A stretch of 21,342 nucleotides of DNA from Deltaproteobacteria bacterium (GTDB lineage Bacteria > Desulfobacterota > GWC2-55-46 > S146-70 > JAUXIU01). Numbering within the stretch: the stretch's first letter is position 1; each line of letters starts with the position of its first letter. The DNA lies in assembly GCA_030620895.1 (NCBI GenBank), contig JAUXIU010000002.1, positions 1-21,342 on the forward strand, given 5' to 3'. The translations under genes and the position numbers were made by a program. Below the pieces are notes generated by a model. The model was given only the letters and a program-made list of their open reading frames with translations. It was not told where the DNA came from and searched no databases. Positions 1-7,421 of this stretch are shown here, piece by piece.

Positions 1-509
1 ATACTTTCAACATATCCCTCTTTCATTCTTGAGACAACTGTCTCTTTAAACGGGTCCTTATCCCCGAATACCGTTGGGGTACTCCCCAGCAGATAGGAGG
101 CTATCTCTCCACCATTAAATGGATAGGGGGATTCTGCAGCAGGCCATCTGCGCAGCAATTCTTTTCTCTCATCAAGCAAAGAAAGGTTCTTACCGTCACA
201 TGCAAGTACAAATACAACCTGATTAAAAGGACCGAGGAATTCTATTCTGAAATGGTCAGGTTCTGAGGCAATTATAACGGCCCTAGCCGTAAAATTCAGG
301 CCGCCTATCTTCTCCATTCTTATTGTGGCCGTTGCCACAAGGTTTTTTGCACTACCTTCAATACCCTCCGGAATAACATCTTTATCCGAAGGTCTCTGGT
401 AAGGCATGATGATTGTGCACCCGGATATGATCAATAGTAATATGAGCCAAAGACTATTTGATTTTACCACTACACTTCTTAACAAACGTGATGTAAACGG
501 GGTATTCAT
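1..509 (-). CDS. LolB/DUF4292-like outer-membrane lipoprotein (partial, C-terminus off the left edge)
   Basis: The minus-strand frame is open from an ATG at 509 to the window edge, giving about 169 residues without a stop. The N-terminus is a lipoprotein signal: a basic stretch, a hydrophobic run (LWLILLLII), then a lipobox ISGC with the lipidated Cys at residue 31. After a short linker the mature part (LVATATIRMEKIGGLNFTARAVI, later FRIEFLGPFNQVVF) has the beta-strand pattern of LolB/DUF4292-type lipoproteins, which bind lipid or lipoprotein cargo in the periplasm. It starts 15 bp after the stop of the upstream TPR lipoprotein, so the two are probably co-transcribed. The ribosome-binding site is weak. 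The lipoprotein call is firm. The LolB-like assignment is fold-level recognition only, because the C-terminal half is missing. Confidence 0.6.
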   Translation of the reverse strand, partial: MNTPFTSRLLRSVVVKSNSLWLILLLIISGCTIIMPYQRPSDKDVIPEGIEGSAKNLVATATIRMEKIGGLNFTARAVIIASEPDHFRIEFLGPFNQVVFVLACDGKNLSLLDERKELLRRWPAAESPYPFNGGEIASYLLGSTPTVFGDKDPFKETVVSRMKEGYVES

Positions 510-524
510 CTGCGGTAAGTTGTA

Positions 525-2285
525 TCATTCAGAGGTAGGCTTAGGGTGAGCACCCTTTTCAATCTCCATCCTTAGCTTTTCCAACTTCTCTTGCAAACTT
601 TTGTTCTTTGGATCGAGTGTGTACGATATTTCAAAATACTTTAGAGCCTTCTCTTTTATTCCCTTCTTATAGTAAGCATCACCGAGATGCTCTGCAACAA
701 TCGGGTCTTCTGGGATGTATTTAGCTGCCCTTTCAAGTTCAACCACAGCCCTGTCAAAATCACCTTTCTTATAATATACCCAGCCGAGGCTATCTATCAT
801 CGGTCCACTATCGGGTTTCAGGCTCAGGGCCTTCTTTATTAGTTCCTCTGCCTCATCCAGGTTTATGCCTTTTTCCGCGAAAGTATAGCCCAGATAATTT
901 AGGGCATTTGCATGATCTGGATTAAGCCTTATTACCGTTCGCATCTCCTCTATGCTCTTCTCATCTTCATCGATGTCATCGTAAAGAACCCCAAGCGTAA
1001 AGTGCATCTCCTGATTCTCAGGTTCCAGTTCAATCGCCCTTTGAATCGTCTTTATCGCATCATCGAAGCGGTTGGCCTGTTTGTATACTGTTGCAAGCAA
1101 CCTGTATAGTCCAGTATCCTCGCCTTTAAGCTCTATCGCTTCTTTGATGACATCCACCGCATCATCTATTCTGCCCTGCCTTTCATAGATAAATGCAAGA
1201 TGTATCCTGGAATCAACAAAGATGTCAGCTTCAGACGGTATCTTCCCGAACTCCTCACTGGCCTTTTCCATGTCTCCTTTCTCTTCATACACAGACGCAA
1301 GATAGTATCTAACCTTGTGTTCCTCCTGGTTTGCCAAAAGCACACCCTTAAACTCGTCTATCGCCTTATCGTACTCTTTCTTTTCAAAATATATGAGCCC
1401 TATCCTTGTCCTAACGCTGGGTTTATTGGTGGAAAATTTCTCTAACTCTTTGTACTGTGCAAGCGCCTCATCCAGCCTCTTCTGTTGTATGAGAAGTTGT
1501 GCCATCTTTATTCGTAAATTTTTATTCCGTGGTTGGTATTTTAGGGCTTTCTGGTAACTATCTATTGCATCATCAATCTTCTTTTCGACCTCAAACATCA
1601 TACCGAGGTCAATATAGACAGAACCATAATGGGGGTCTAAGTCCAGGGCCTTTTTGTAATATTCCTCGGCCTTACTATAGCGGGTTCTCCCTGTTTCTAC
1701 TCGCCCCATATAATAATAGGCCGTCACGGAATCAGGATCTATCTCTAAAATCCTTTCAAGGGTAGAAATGGCAAGGTCGTAATTCTTACGTTCCTCATAT
1801 AGCATGGCTAAAAGAATGTATGGTTTTTGCTTTTTAGGTTCAAGTCCTATTGCGGTATTGTAAGCCTCTATGGCATCATTATCCCTCTTAAGGGTTGAAT
1901 ATAGATTCCCAAGAAGGAGATATGCCGGTCCATAGTCTGGATCTACTTCTACCGCCTTTTTAAGATTTGCAAGAGCAGACTCATTATCGCCCTTTTGTAT
2001 ATACAGGTGTGCAAGATCATAATAGAGAAGAGGTGACTGTGTGTTGACCTTTATAACCTTCTTGTACTCATCAATAGCACCATCTATATCGCCTTTCTTT
2101 ATCAGAAACTGGGCTATAGAAAAGTGATAATAGGCATCCGCTATGGTAGAGTCCGTCGTAACAAATTTGATGGCCGCCTTGTCATTGCCATCTATCTTAG
2201 GTTCAGCCCCTGGAAAGGAAACACAGGATGTGATAGTGAAGGATAGAAAAAAGGCTGAAACTATCAGCCTTTCATGATGTCTCAT
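525..2285 (-). CDS. TPR-repeat lipoprotein
   Basis: 586 residues. The N-terminus is a lipoprotein signal peptide with lipobox ITSC (Cys21), so the protein should be membrane-anchored and face the periplasm. From about residue 47 to 565 nearly the whole chain consists of 34-residue tetratricopeptide repeats, roughly 14-15 of them. They show the usual pattern of W/L-x-x-L/G, then A/Y-x-x-A, then P at the turn, for example DPDYGPAYLLLGNLYS and LNPDHANALNYLGYTFAEKG. TPR arrays are protein-binding scaffolds, and large TPR lipoproteins of this type often act in outer-membrane assembly or exopolysaccharide systems. No catalytic domain is visible, so no specific role can be assigned. The downstream LolB-like lipoprotein gene follows after 15 bp and is likely in the same transcript. 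A candidate promoter lies about 200 bp upstream. Confidence 0.85.
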   Translation of the reverse strand: MRHHERLIVSAFFLSFTITSCVSFPGAEPKIDGNDKAAIKFVTTDSTIADAYYHFSIAQFLIKKGDIDGAIDEYKKVIKVNTQSPLLYYDLAHLYIQKGDNESALANLKKAVEVDPDYGPAYLLLGNLYSTLKRDNDAIEAYNTAIGLEPKKQKPYILLAMLYEERKNYDLAISTLERILEIDPDSVTAYYYMGRVETGRTRYSKAEEYYKKALDLDPHYGSVYIDLGMMFEVEKKIDDAIDSYQKALKYQPRNKNLRIKMAQLLIQQKRLDEALAQYKELEKFSTNKPSVRTRIGLIYFEKKEYDKAIDEFKGVLLANQEEHKVRYYLASVYEEKGDMEKASEEFGKIPSEADIFVDSRIHLAFIYERQGRIDDAVDVIKEAIELKGEDTGLYRLLATVYKQANRFDDAIKTIQRAIELEPENQEMHFTLGVLYDDIDEDEKSIEEMRTVIRLNPDHANALNYLGYTFAEKGINLDEAEELIKKALSLKPDSGPMIDSLGWVYYKKGDFDRAVVELERAAKYIPEDPIVAEHLGDAYYKKGIKEKALKYFEISYTLDPKNKSLQEKLEKLRMEIEKGAHPKPTSE

Positions 2286-2375
2286 ACAACCCCCTAGGTT
2301 CTATACGTCTCGGAATTTCTATAACCTCCTGAAATTAAAGCTGTTTTATTCAGACTGTCGCATATTGCTTTACAC

Positions 2376-2450
2376 ATGGAATGGTTGCGTGTTGCGAGTT
2401 TCGTGTTGCGTGTTAAACCCGTAACCCGCAACTCGTAACATAGATTCCAT
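2376..2450. repeat. Palindromic element with ~7-bp unit arms (copy 1)
   Basis: A 75-bp imperfect hairpin. The ends are a perfect 7-bp inverted repeat, ATGGAAT at 2376-2382 and ATTCCAT at 2444-2450. The left arm is built of GTTGCGT-like units and the right arm of CCCGTAA/CCCGCAA/CTCGTAA units. Most differences between the arms are G/A or T/G, which would be tolerated as wobble pairs in one RNA strand. It lies in the predicted 5' leader of the TPR lipoprotein gene. The right arm shares ACCCGCAACTCGTAAC with the tandem array at 17708-17743. Confidence 0.6.
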
Positions 2451-2481
2451 TATTCCAATTGGCACGAAGCGCCTAAAGTAT

Positions 2482-2511
2482 AATATATCATACACTTTCC
2501 ACTACAGTCAA
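2482..2511 (-). promoter_or_regulatory. Candidate sigma70 promoter for the TPR lipoprotein operon
   Basis: On the minus strand, TTGACT (2511-2506) is followed after 18 bp by TATATT (2487-2482). Both hexamers are one or two bases from consensus. Transcription would start near 2475 and read through the hairpin at 2376-2450 into the TPR gene. The call rests on sequence match only. Confidence 0.4.
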
Positions 2512-2648
2512 TCTGTATACAAAGTGACGGCCAAATACCTAAGTTTTTTCCAGTAAGTTTTTGAAAGCGGTCGCTTTGCATCTTCATTTACCATCAAGGT
2601 GAGGAAAGAAGCTTGAGGTCAATAGTGTTAGCGGTTGGAGGAGGGAGG

Positions 2649-2710
2649 CTAAGGTTAAGGTTAAGACCAAGGCAAGGTTAATAAGCCCTGTCTTGCAACT
2701 TGCAACTTAG
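2649..2710. repeat. Palindromic element with short-unit arms (copy 2)
   Basis: The left arm begins CTAAGGTTAAGGTTAAGACC, a TAAGGT-type tandem. The right arm ends CTTGCAACTTGCAACTTAG, a CTTGCAA tandem. The termini CTAAG and CTTAG are perfect inverted repeats and the arms pair imperfectly. The architecture matches the element at 2376-2450, but the unit sequence differs. Apart from these two elements and the promoter, nothing was recognised in the 2286-2769 gap. Confidence 0.4.
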
Positions 2711-2769
2711 ATACCCGAGGGAACTGTCACTTGCAAAAGAGCACTTTCCGGATGAAAACTAATTAGGCA

Positions 2770-3552
2770 TTATTTCAAAATCCTAACAGTTACTCTCTGG
2801 CCCGGGCCAGATGCAAGTTCAAGCGCTGCACTTCCATCCCTTTTTGCTATCTCCAGCATCCCGTTACTACCTATCAATGCAACTGTTTCTCCCCTTTCAG
2901 CTTTACCGTAGGTCCCAACAAGCTTTTTTATCACTCTATCACCAACCTTCAGGATAAACTTGCCCGGCTTTGCAGGGGCAATGAAATCTTTTTGAATATT
3001 CGTTATTATATTCCCAAATCTGTCAATATGGATGATTGTACCGGTTATGATACCTTTGTTCGTCCGTGGTCTCTCTAGTCTGTGTTTCTTTATTCTGCCG
3101 TTCTTCTTTCCAAAGCCGGCAGGATCTACACCAAGGGAGAGATATGCAGCCACAGGTGCAAAAATATCTCTGCCATGGAATGTGTGGCTTACATCTTTTA
3201 AAAAGAACTCTCTATTGGATAAATGTATAACCCTTCTAACCTTTTCGCTTTGCAAGACCAATTCAAAAATGCCGTTATCAGGACCCACAAACAGATACCT
3301 TGAAGTTTCAACAAGGATCGGATGTCTAGAAGATGTTCCCACTCCGGGATCTATAACTGCTACATGTATGGTGTCTTTTGGGAAAAAAGGAGCCGCCTGA
3401 GATAGGACATGGGCACCCTGAAGTATATTCTGGGGCGAGATATCATGTGATAAATCTATAATAGTTGCTGCAGGATTTATAGAAAGGATTACTCCCTTCA
3501 GAGCACCAACATAGCCATCTTTGAGGCCAAAGTCGGTTAAGAGGGTTATCAA
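2770..3552 (-). CDS. S-adenosyl-L-methionine hydroxide adenosyltransferase (SAM hydrolase, DUF62 family)
   Basis: About 260 residues. The protein is of the DUF62 family related to SAM fluorinase/chlorinase. Non-halogenating members hydrolyse SAM to adenosine and methionine using a conserved Asp-Arg-His set. The motifs visible are TDFG at the N-terminus, a DPGVG loop followed by an Arg (VIDPGVGTSSR), GPDNG, and FHGRD with the catalytic His. The C-terminal beta domain (HIDRFGNIITNI, IGSNGMLEIA) is also present. The halogenase-specific insertion was not noticed. The start is taken as the TTG at 3552, because GGGGGAGG lies 7 nt upstream and family members usually begin just before the TLLTDFG strand. 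A second in-frame TTG at 3579 has a weaker ribosome-binding site. The gene follows a small conserved gene on the same strand by about 75 bp. Confidence 0.85.
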   Translation of the reverse strand: MITLLTDFGLKDGYVGALKGVILSINPAATIIDLSHDISPQNILQGAHVLSQAAPFFPKDTIHVAVIDPGVGTSSRHPILVETSRYLFVGPDNGIFELVLQSEKVRRVIHLSNREFFLKDVSHTFHGRDIFAPVAAYLSLGVDPAGFGKKNGRIKKHRLERPRTNKGIITGTIIHIDRFGNIITNIQKDFIAPAKPGKFILKVGDRVIKKLVGTYGKAERGETVALIGSNGMLEIAKRDGSAALELASGPGQRVTVRILK

Positions 3553-3626
3553 TCCCTTCCCTCCCCCTGCATCTTTCAATGGAATACCTGGAATTGTTTT
3601 ATCCTTTTTTCTTGCTCTATGTCTAA

Positions 3627-3902
3627 TCAGATATCCCTTCTCTTCTTCTCCTCGAGGATATCCCTCACCTCTGTGGGAATATGAACTCCTTCAATGTCTA
3701 AACTCGCCAGGAGGTCTGTCAATATCCCTATCTTCTCTATCGAGGACAAGCTCTTATGTATCAGTATTCGTCTTTCACCTTTCAGAATAAATAAACCTCC
3801 TTTGGTATCCACCTCCCCTTTCTTAAGGTCGTCATAATCCACCTTAATGGAGAGTTTCTCGGCAGTTTCCTCCAGAGTTGTCAGTATCTCTTCCTTCTTC
3901 AT
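3627..3902 (-). CDS. Conserved hypothetical small protein
   Basis: 91 residues from the ATG at 3902 (MKKEEILTTLEETAEKL). The frame is open further upstream to an ATG at 3956, but the 3902 start is preferred because a promoter-like sequence overlaps the upstream codons. The sequence has an amphipathic helix, then a strand-rich middle (KGGLFILKGERRILIHKSLS), then a helical C-terminus (IPTEVRDILEEKKRR). I recognise the layout as a conserved uncharacterised family in anaerobic and delta-type bacteria: a short helix, a GG-x-F-x-[LV]-x-G-x-R-R-[IL] strand pair, and an E-G-V/I-x-[IL]-P motif. No function is known to me. It has no signal peptide, no membrane segment and no cysteine motif. It is probably co-transcribed with the downstream SAM hydrolase gene. 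Confidence 0.65.
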   Translation of the reverse strand: MKKEEILTTLEETAEKLSIKVDYDDLKKGEVDTKGGLFILKGERRILIHKSLSSIEKIGILTDLLASLDIEGVHIPTEVRDILEEKKRRDI

Positions 3903-3909
3903 TACACTT

Positions 3910-3938
3910 ATTTTTACTCTATTGATTATGTCTGTCAA
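3910..3938 (-). promoter_or_regulatory. Candidate sigma70 promoter giving a leaderless transcript
   Basis: On the minus strand, TTGACA (3938-3933) is followed by a 17-bp spacer and AAAAAT (3915-3910, 4 of 6 consensus bases). The predicted start point is about 3902-3903, at the ATG of the small hypothetical gene, and no good Shine-Dalgarno sequence precedes that ATG. Confidence 0.4.
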
Positions 3939-3946
3939 GATTAAAT

Positions 3947-3980
3947 AACAAACCAATTGGAGAATTTATTTTGGTTTGTT
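3947..3980. repeat. Perfect 10-bp inverted repeat
   Basis: AACAAACCAA (3947-3956) and TTGGTTTGTT (3971-3980) are perfect reverse complements around a 14-bp centre. The left half includes part of the palindrome CCAATTGG. The repeat sits immediately upstream of the -35 box of the minus-strand promoter at 3910-3938, a plausible place for a regulator-binding dyad. There is no direct evidence for a cognate regulator. Confidence 0.45.
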
Positions 3981-4040
3981 CGTAAAAAAAATAGTGGGGG
4001 TTTAAATATTGAAAAATATCCCACCAGTAGAATGGGAGAA

Positions 4041-4203
4041 AAACCATCGCCTTTAGACGAAGACTTAAGTTTGACTTTTTACGACTCTAATGGTTCAAGG
4101 GGTCGAGGGTTCGAGTAGAATATGATAAGGAAATGTGTTTTACTTGTACCCTTCCACCTTGAATCCTCAAGCCATCGGCTTTAGCCAATGGTAGTTGACT
4201 TCA
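4041..4203. mobile_element. Possible IS200/IS605-type end remnants (non-coding)
   Basis: Two related segments are present. ACCATCGCCTTTAGAC begins near 4043, and GCCATCGGCTTTAGCC begins near 4171 and continues to TGGTAGTTGACTTC. The second folds as CCATCGGC-TTTA-GCCAATGG with one mismatch, resembling the subterminal hairpin at the right end of IS200/IS605 (tnpB/omega-RNA) elements. Between them, TTCAAGGGGTCGAGGGTTCG (4094-4113) and CCACCTTGAATCCTCAAG form another imperfect palindrome with short-unit arms. No tnpA or tnpB coding sequence is present. The rest of the 3957-4378 gap is AT-rich and holds the gcvT promoter. Confidence 0.3.
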
Positions 4204-4250
4204 ATGCATGTGTTTAATTCAATTAAAATACGAAAAAGGTAATTTTTTCT

Positions 4251-4280
4251 TTGACATTTACTTTCCTTTATGTCCATAAT
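4251..4280 (+). promoter_or_regulatory. Candidate sigma70 promoter for the gcv operon
   Basis: TTGACA (4251-4256, consensus), an 18-bp spacer, then CATAAT (4275-4280, 5 of 6). The predicted leader to the gcvT ATG is about 90 nt and AT-rich. I found no match to the glycine riboswitch core in it. Confidence 0.55.
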
Positions 4281-4378
4281 TTTTTTTGCCTAATAATTTC
4301 CACTATAATTGTATTAATAATTATTTTCAATGTATTTCTTGCAAGAGCCAATTATTTAGCTCAAAGAGAACCCGCTAA

Positions 4379-5530
4379 ATGGACAAACTCAAACAAACGC
4401 CTCTTTATAATATTCATCTAGAGCTAGGAGCAAGAATGGCTCCATTTGCCGGATGGAATATGCCTATCCAGTTTACCGGCGTCATTGAAGAACACAATAC
4501 GGTACGTAATCAATGCGGGCTCTTCGATGTAAGCCATATGGGTGAGATAGAGATACGAGGGAGCAATGCACTTGAAGCGATACAGTTGCTTACAACAAAT
4601 GATGCATCAAAGCTCACTAATTGGCAGGCTCAATACACAATTTTCTGCAACCCCAATGGTGGGATAATCGATGATGTTACCCTATACAAATTCAATGAAG
4701 AAAGATATATGTTCTGTGTTAATGCATCGAATACAGGAAAGGTTTACAACTGGATAAAGGAACAGGTCGGCTCAACCGCTGAAGTAAAAGACATAAGCAA
4801 ACTCATCGGCCAGATTGCTCTTCAAGGACCACTATCGCTTGAAGTATTACAACCAATTATCAATAAAAACCTTGCAGACCTTAGATACTATAGATTTCAT
4901 GAAGACAGCATTGGTACTACACAGTCGATCATATCGAGAATGGGCTATACAGGTGAGGATGGTTTCGAAATCTTTACACAAGCTGACAAGATAAAAAATG
5001 TTTGGCAAGAGATAATGAGCTCGGGTAAAAATTTTGGTATTCTTGCCTCTGGTCTTGCTTCAAGGGATACACTGAGGCTAGAGATGGGTTATCCACTTTA
5101 CGGTCACGAATTGAATGAAAAAACGACACCACTTGAAGCAGGTCTTGACAGATTTGTAAAACTTGATAAGCTAACCTTCATAGGCAAGACAGCACTTGAG
5201 AAAAAAAAGGAGGAGGGGATTAAGAAGAGACTTGTAGGTCTTGAGATGCTCGAACCAGGAATACCACGGCAAGGTTACCATATCAAAAAAAACGGTATTG
5301 TTATAGGTAATATTACCAGCGGCACATTTTCACCAACACTGAAAAAATCTATAGCAATGGGTTATATAGAGACACCATTTTCTTCTCTTGATACGGAACT
5401 AGATATAATGATAAGAAAAAGATTAGTTAAAGGAAGAGTGGTTACTATGCCGTTTTACAAAAAGACAGCCACTAATAAAGAGGAGCAGGCTTACATTAAA
5501 GATGAATCATTAAAAAGACTATTCAGTTAA
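4379..5530 (+). CDS. gcvT: Glycine cleavage system T protein (aminomethyltransferase)
   Basis: 383 residues, the usual length. The T protein transfers the methylene carbon from aminomethyl-lipoyl-GcvH to tetrahydrofolate and releases ammonia. Family signatures are plain: the N-terminal PLYNIHLELGARMAPFAGW, the folate-binding region GLFDVSHMGEI, the central RMGYTGEDGFEIF, RDTLRLEMGYPLYGHEL, and the C-terminal beta-barrel NGIVIGNITSGTFSPTLKKSIAMGY. The protein is cytoplasmic. It is the first gene of a gcvT-gcvH-gcvPA-gcvPB cluster with a good promoter about 100 bp upstream. The Shine-Dalgarno sequence is poor (AAAGAGAA), but the ATG at 4379 fits the family N-terminus. No L protein (lipoamide dehydrogenase) gene lies in the window. 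Confidence 0.97.
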   Translation: MDKLKQTPLYNIHLELGARMAPFAGWNMPIQFTGVIEEHNTVRNQCGLFDVSHMGEIEIRGSNALEAIQLLTTNDASKLTNWQAQYTIFCNPNGGIIDDVTLYKFNEERYMFCVNASNTGKVYNWIKEQVGSTAEVKDISKLIGQIALQGPLSLEVLQPIINKNLADLRYYRFHEDSIGTTQSIISRMGYTGEDGFEIFTQADKIKNVWQEIMSSGKNFGILASGLASRDTLRLEMGYPLYGHELNEKTTPLEAGLDRFVKLDKLTFIGKTALEKKKEEGIKKRLVGLEMLEPGIPRQGYHIKKNGIVIGNITSGTFSPTLKKSIAMGYIETPFSSLDTELDIMIRKRLVKGRVVTMPFYKKTATNKEEQAYIKDESLKRLFS

Positions 5531-5552
5531 ATATCGTTAGAACAAATGATTA

Positions 5553-5579
5553 GTTTTTAGGGGTTTTTGCACTGGAAAC
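5553..5579. repeat. R1 hairpin repeat, diverged copy (reverse orientation)
   Basis: GTTTTTAG (5553-5560), an 11-nt loop GGGTTTTTGCA, then CTGGAAAC (5572-5579). Compared with the other R1 copies, the two C positions of one arm are T. In a plus-strand RNA these would still pair as U-G. The flanking AATGATTA at 5545-5552 is the reverse complement of the TAATCATT that follows R1 at 14211 and 16974. The copy lies in the gcvT-gcvH spacer. Confidence 0.75.
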
Positions 5580-5628
5580 AATGTTTGTTCAGAGAACAGA
5601 TCGAGAATAAAGAAGCAAGGAGTGGGTC

Positions 5629-6015
5629 ATGGATTTCCCAGAAGACCTAAAGTACACAAAGGAGCACGAGTGGATAAAGATTGAAGATACAATGGCTACA
5701 ATTGGTATAACCGATCATGCCCAGGACTCACTCGGTGATATCGTATATCTAGAATTACCACGGGAGGGTGCTAAGGTTATAAAGGATGAGCCATTCGGGG
5801 TTGTAGAATCGGTAAAGTCAGTTTCAGACCTTTGTTCTCCAGCAAGCGGAAGTGTTGTTGAGGTTAATGACGCCCTTGTCGACAGCCCGGAGGTAATCAA
5901 TGACGATCCATATGGAGAGGCTTGGATGATAAAGGTTGAGATTGGCAACCCTGGAGACTTAGACGACGTCCTCTCAGCTGAAGAGTATCAGAAGTATATA
6001 GAAGAAGAGAAGTAA
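5629..6015 (+). CDS. gcvH: Glycine cleavage system H protein
   Basis: 128 residues, typical for GcvH. It is the lipoyl carrier that shuttles the aminomethyl group from the P protein to the T protein and is then reoxidised by the L protein. The lipoylated lysine is Lys63 in the motif FGVVESVKSVSDLCSPASG. The N-terminal KYTKEHEWIK and the C-terminal GEAWMIKVE are also characteristic. The ATG at 5629 has a good AGGAG about 8 nt upstream. The 98-bp spacer from gcvT contains an R1 hairpin. This single H protein presumably serves the gcvPA/gcvPB proteins encoded directly downstream. Confidence 0.97.
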   Translation: MDFPEDLKYTKEHEWIKIEDTMATIGITDHAQDSLGDIVYLELPREGAKVIKDEPFGVVESVKSVSDLCSPASGSVVEVNDALVDSPEVINDDPYGEAWMIKVEIGNPGDLDDVLSAEEYQKYIEEEK

Positions 6016-6074
6016 ATTGAAAGAAAACAGATCGCCTCTCGACAACTAAGTATTCCTCTGCCACACCCCTTTAC

Positions 6075-7421
6075 ATGACATATATTCCACATACAGATAA
6101 AGATATAAAAGATATGCTTGCAGCAATAGGAGTTACTTCCCTTGACGAGCTGTTCGACCAGATACCTTACGCATTACGGCTTCAAAGGCCTCTTAATATC
6201 CCACCGGGACTTCCCGAACGTAATCTCGTAAATGAACTATGTCACCTTTCAAAAAAGAACACAACGGTTGATGAATATATATCATTTCTTGGAGCGGGTT
6301 CGTATAACCACTATATACCTAGCGTGGTTAAATATATTGTCGCCCGCTCTGAATTCAATACATCATATACACCTTATCAGCCCGAGGTGAGTCAGGGCAC
6401 ATTACAGGCAATCTTTGAATACCAGACACTGATATGCCAGCTGACAGGAATGGAAGTTAGTAATGCATCGATGTACGACGGTGCTTCTGCAACAGCCGAG
6501 GCAGTATTAATGGCAGGGAGGCTAAACGGCCATCAGAGAGTAATCCTTAGTTCAGCACTTCATCCTGAATACCGCGAAACCATAAATACATATATTTCAA
6601 ATCAAGACAAGACAGTTAAAGAAGTAACATACTGCACAGCAACAGGAAAGACCCTTCCAGAGGCTGTAGAGGCTCAAATTGGAAATGAGCCTTCGTGTCT
6701 TGTTGTGCAGCATCCTAATTTCTTTGGATCCCTTGAGGATATAGCGGCACTGAGAGACCTGATACATAATAGAGGCGGACTACTTATAGTCGTTATAACA
6801 GAACCGATATCTCTAGGTCTTCTTACACCACCTGGCTCGCTAGGCGCAGATATTGTGGTCGGTGAAGGACAATCATTAGGAAACAATATGGCTTTTGGCG
6901 GGCCATACCTTGGTTTTTTTGCAACCCGGGAGGAGTATATAAGACAGGTGCCGGGGAGGATTGTCGGACAAACAACCGACAGTAAAGGCAAACGTGGTTT
7001 TTGCCTGACCCTTGCAACTAGGGAACAGCACATAAGAAGAGAGAAGGCAACCTCGAATATATGCACCAATGAAGGGCTCTGTGCAATATCTGCGGCGGTG
7101 TTCCTTTCAGTGTATGGGAAGAAGGGGCTAATTGATCTGGCGAGATTAAATTTTTCAAAATCCCAGTATCTCAAAAATTCCATCTCTAAAGTAGCCGGCA
7201 CCAGAATAGCCTTCTCTTCTCCGACATTCAACGAGTTTGTAATAGAATCTGAAATAGAAGCTGATGTATTACTCAAGGCACTTCTAAAAAAGGGCATACT
7301 TGGAGGGATATCCCTTAAAAAGTTTTACCCTGAACTTTCCAGGCACTTACTTCTATGTGCAACAGAGATGAACTCCAGGGAAGAAATGGATACATTTGTA
7401 GAGGAATTTTCAAAATTATGA
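6075..7421 (+). CDS. gcvPA: Glycine dehydrogenase (decarboxylating) subunit 1
   Basis: 448 residues. This is the N-terminal half of the split P protein, which with GcvPB forms the PLP-dependent glycine decarboxylase. Hallmarks are MTYIPHTDKDIKDML at the start, the FLGAGSYNHYIPSVVKYI motif, YTPYQPEVSQGTLQAIFEYQT, and the ANMYDGA-like segment SNASMYDGASATAEA. The PLP lysine is on the partner subunit. The start at 6075 fits the family N-terminus, although the Shine-Dalgarno sequence is weak. The stop overlaps the ATG of gcvPB by 4 bp (ATGA), which implies translational coupling and fits 1:1 assembly. Confidence 0.96.
   Translation: MTYIPHTDKDIKDMLAAIGVTSLDELFDQIPYALRLQRPLNIPPGLPERNLVNELCHLSKKNTTVDEYISFLGAGSYNHYIPSVVKYIVARSEFNTSYTPYQPEVSQGTLQAIFEYQTLICQLTGMEVSNASMYDGASATAEAVLMAGRLNGHQRVILSSALHPEYRETINTYISNQDKTVKEVTYCTATGKTLPEAVEAQIGNEPSCLVVQHPNFFGSLEDIAALRDLIHNRGGLLIVVITEPISLGLLTPPGSLGADIVVGEGQSLGNNMAFGGPYLGFFATREEYIRQVPGRIVGQTTDSKGKRGFCLTLATREQHIRREKATSNICTNEGLCAISAAVFLSVYGKKGLIDLARLNFSKSQYLKNSISKVAGTRIAFSSPTFNEFVIESEIEADVLLKALLKKGILGGISLKKFYPELSRHLLLCATEMNSREEMDTFVEEFSKL

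Noticed and set aside
4261..4378. Glycine riboswitch upstream of gcvT
   Set aside because: No match to the conserved core or to a tandem aptamer; the leader is short and AT-rich.
6674..7297. Long minus-strand reading frame inside gcvPA
   Set aside because: It is antisense to a clearly conserved enzyme and has no family resemblance or ribosome-binding site.
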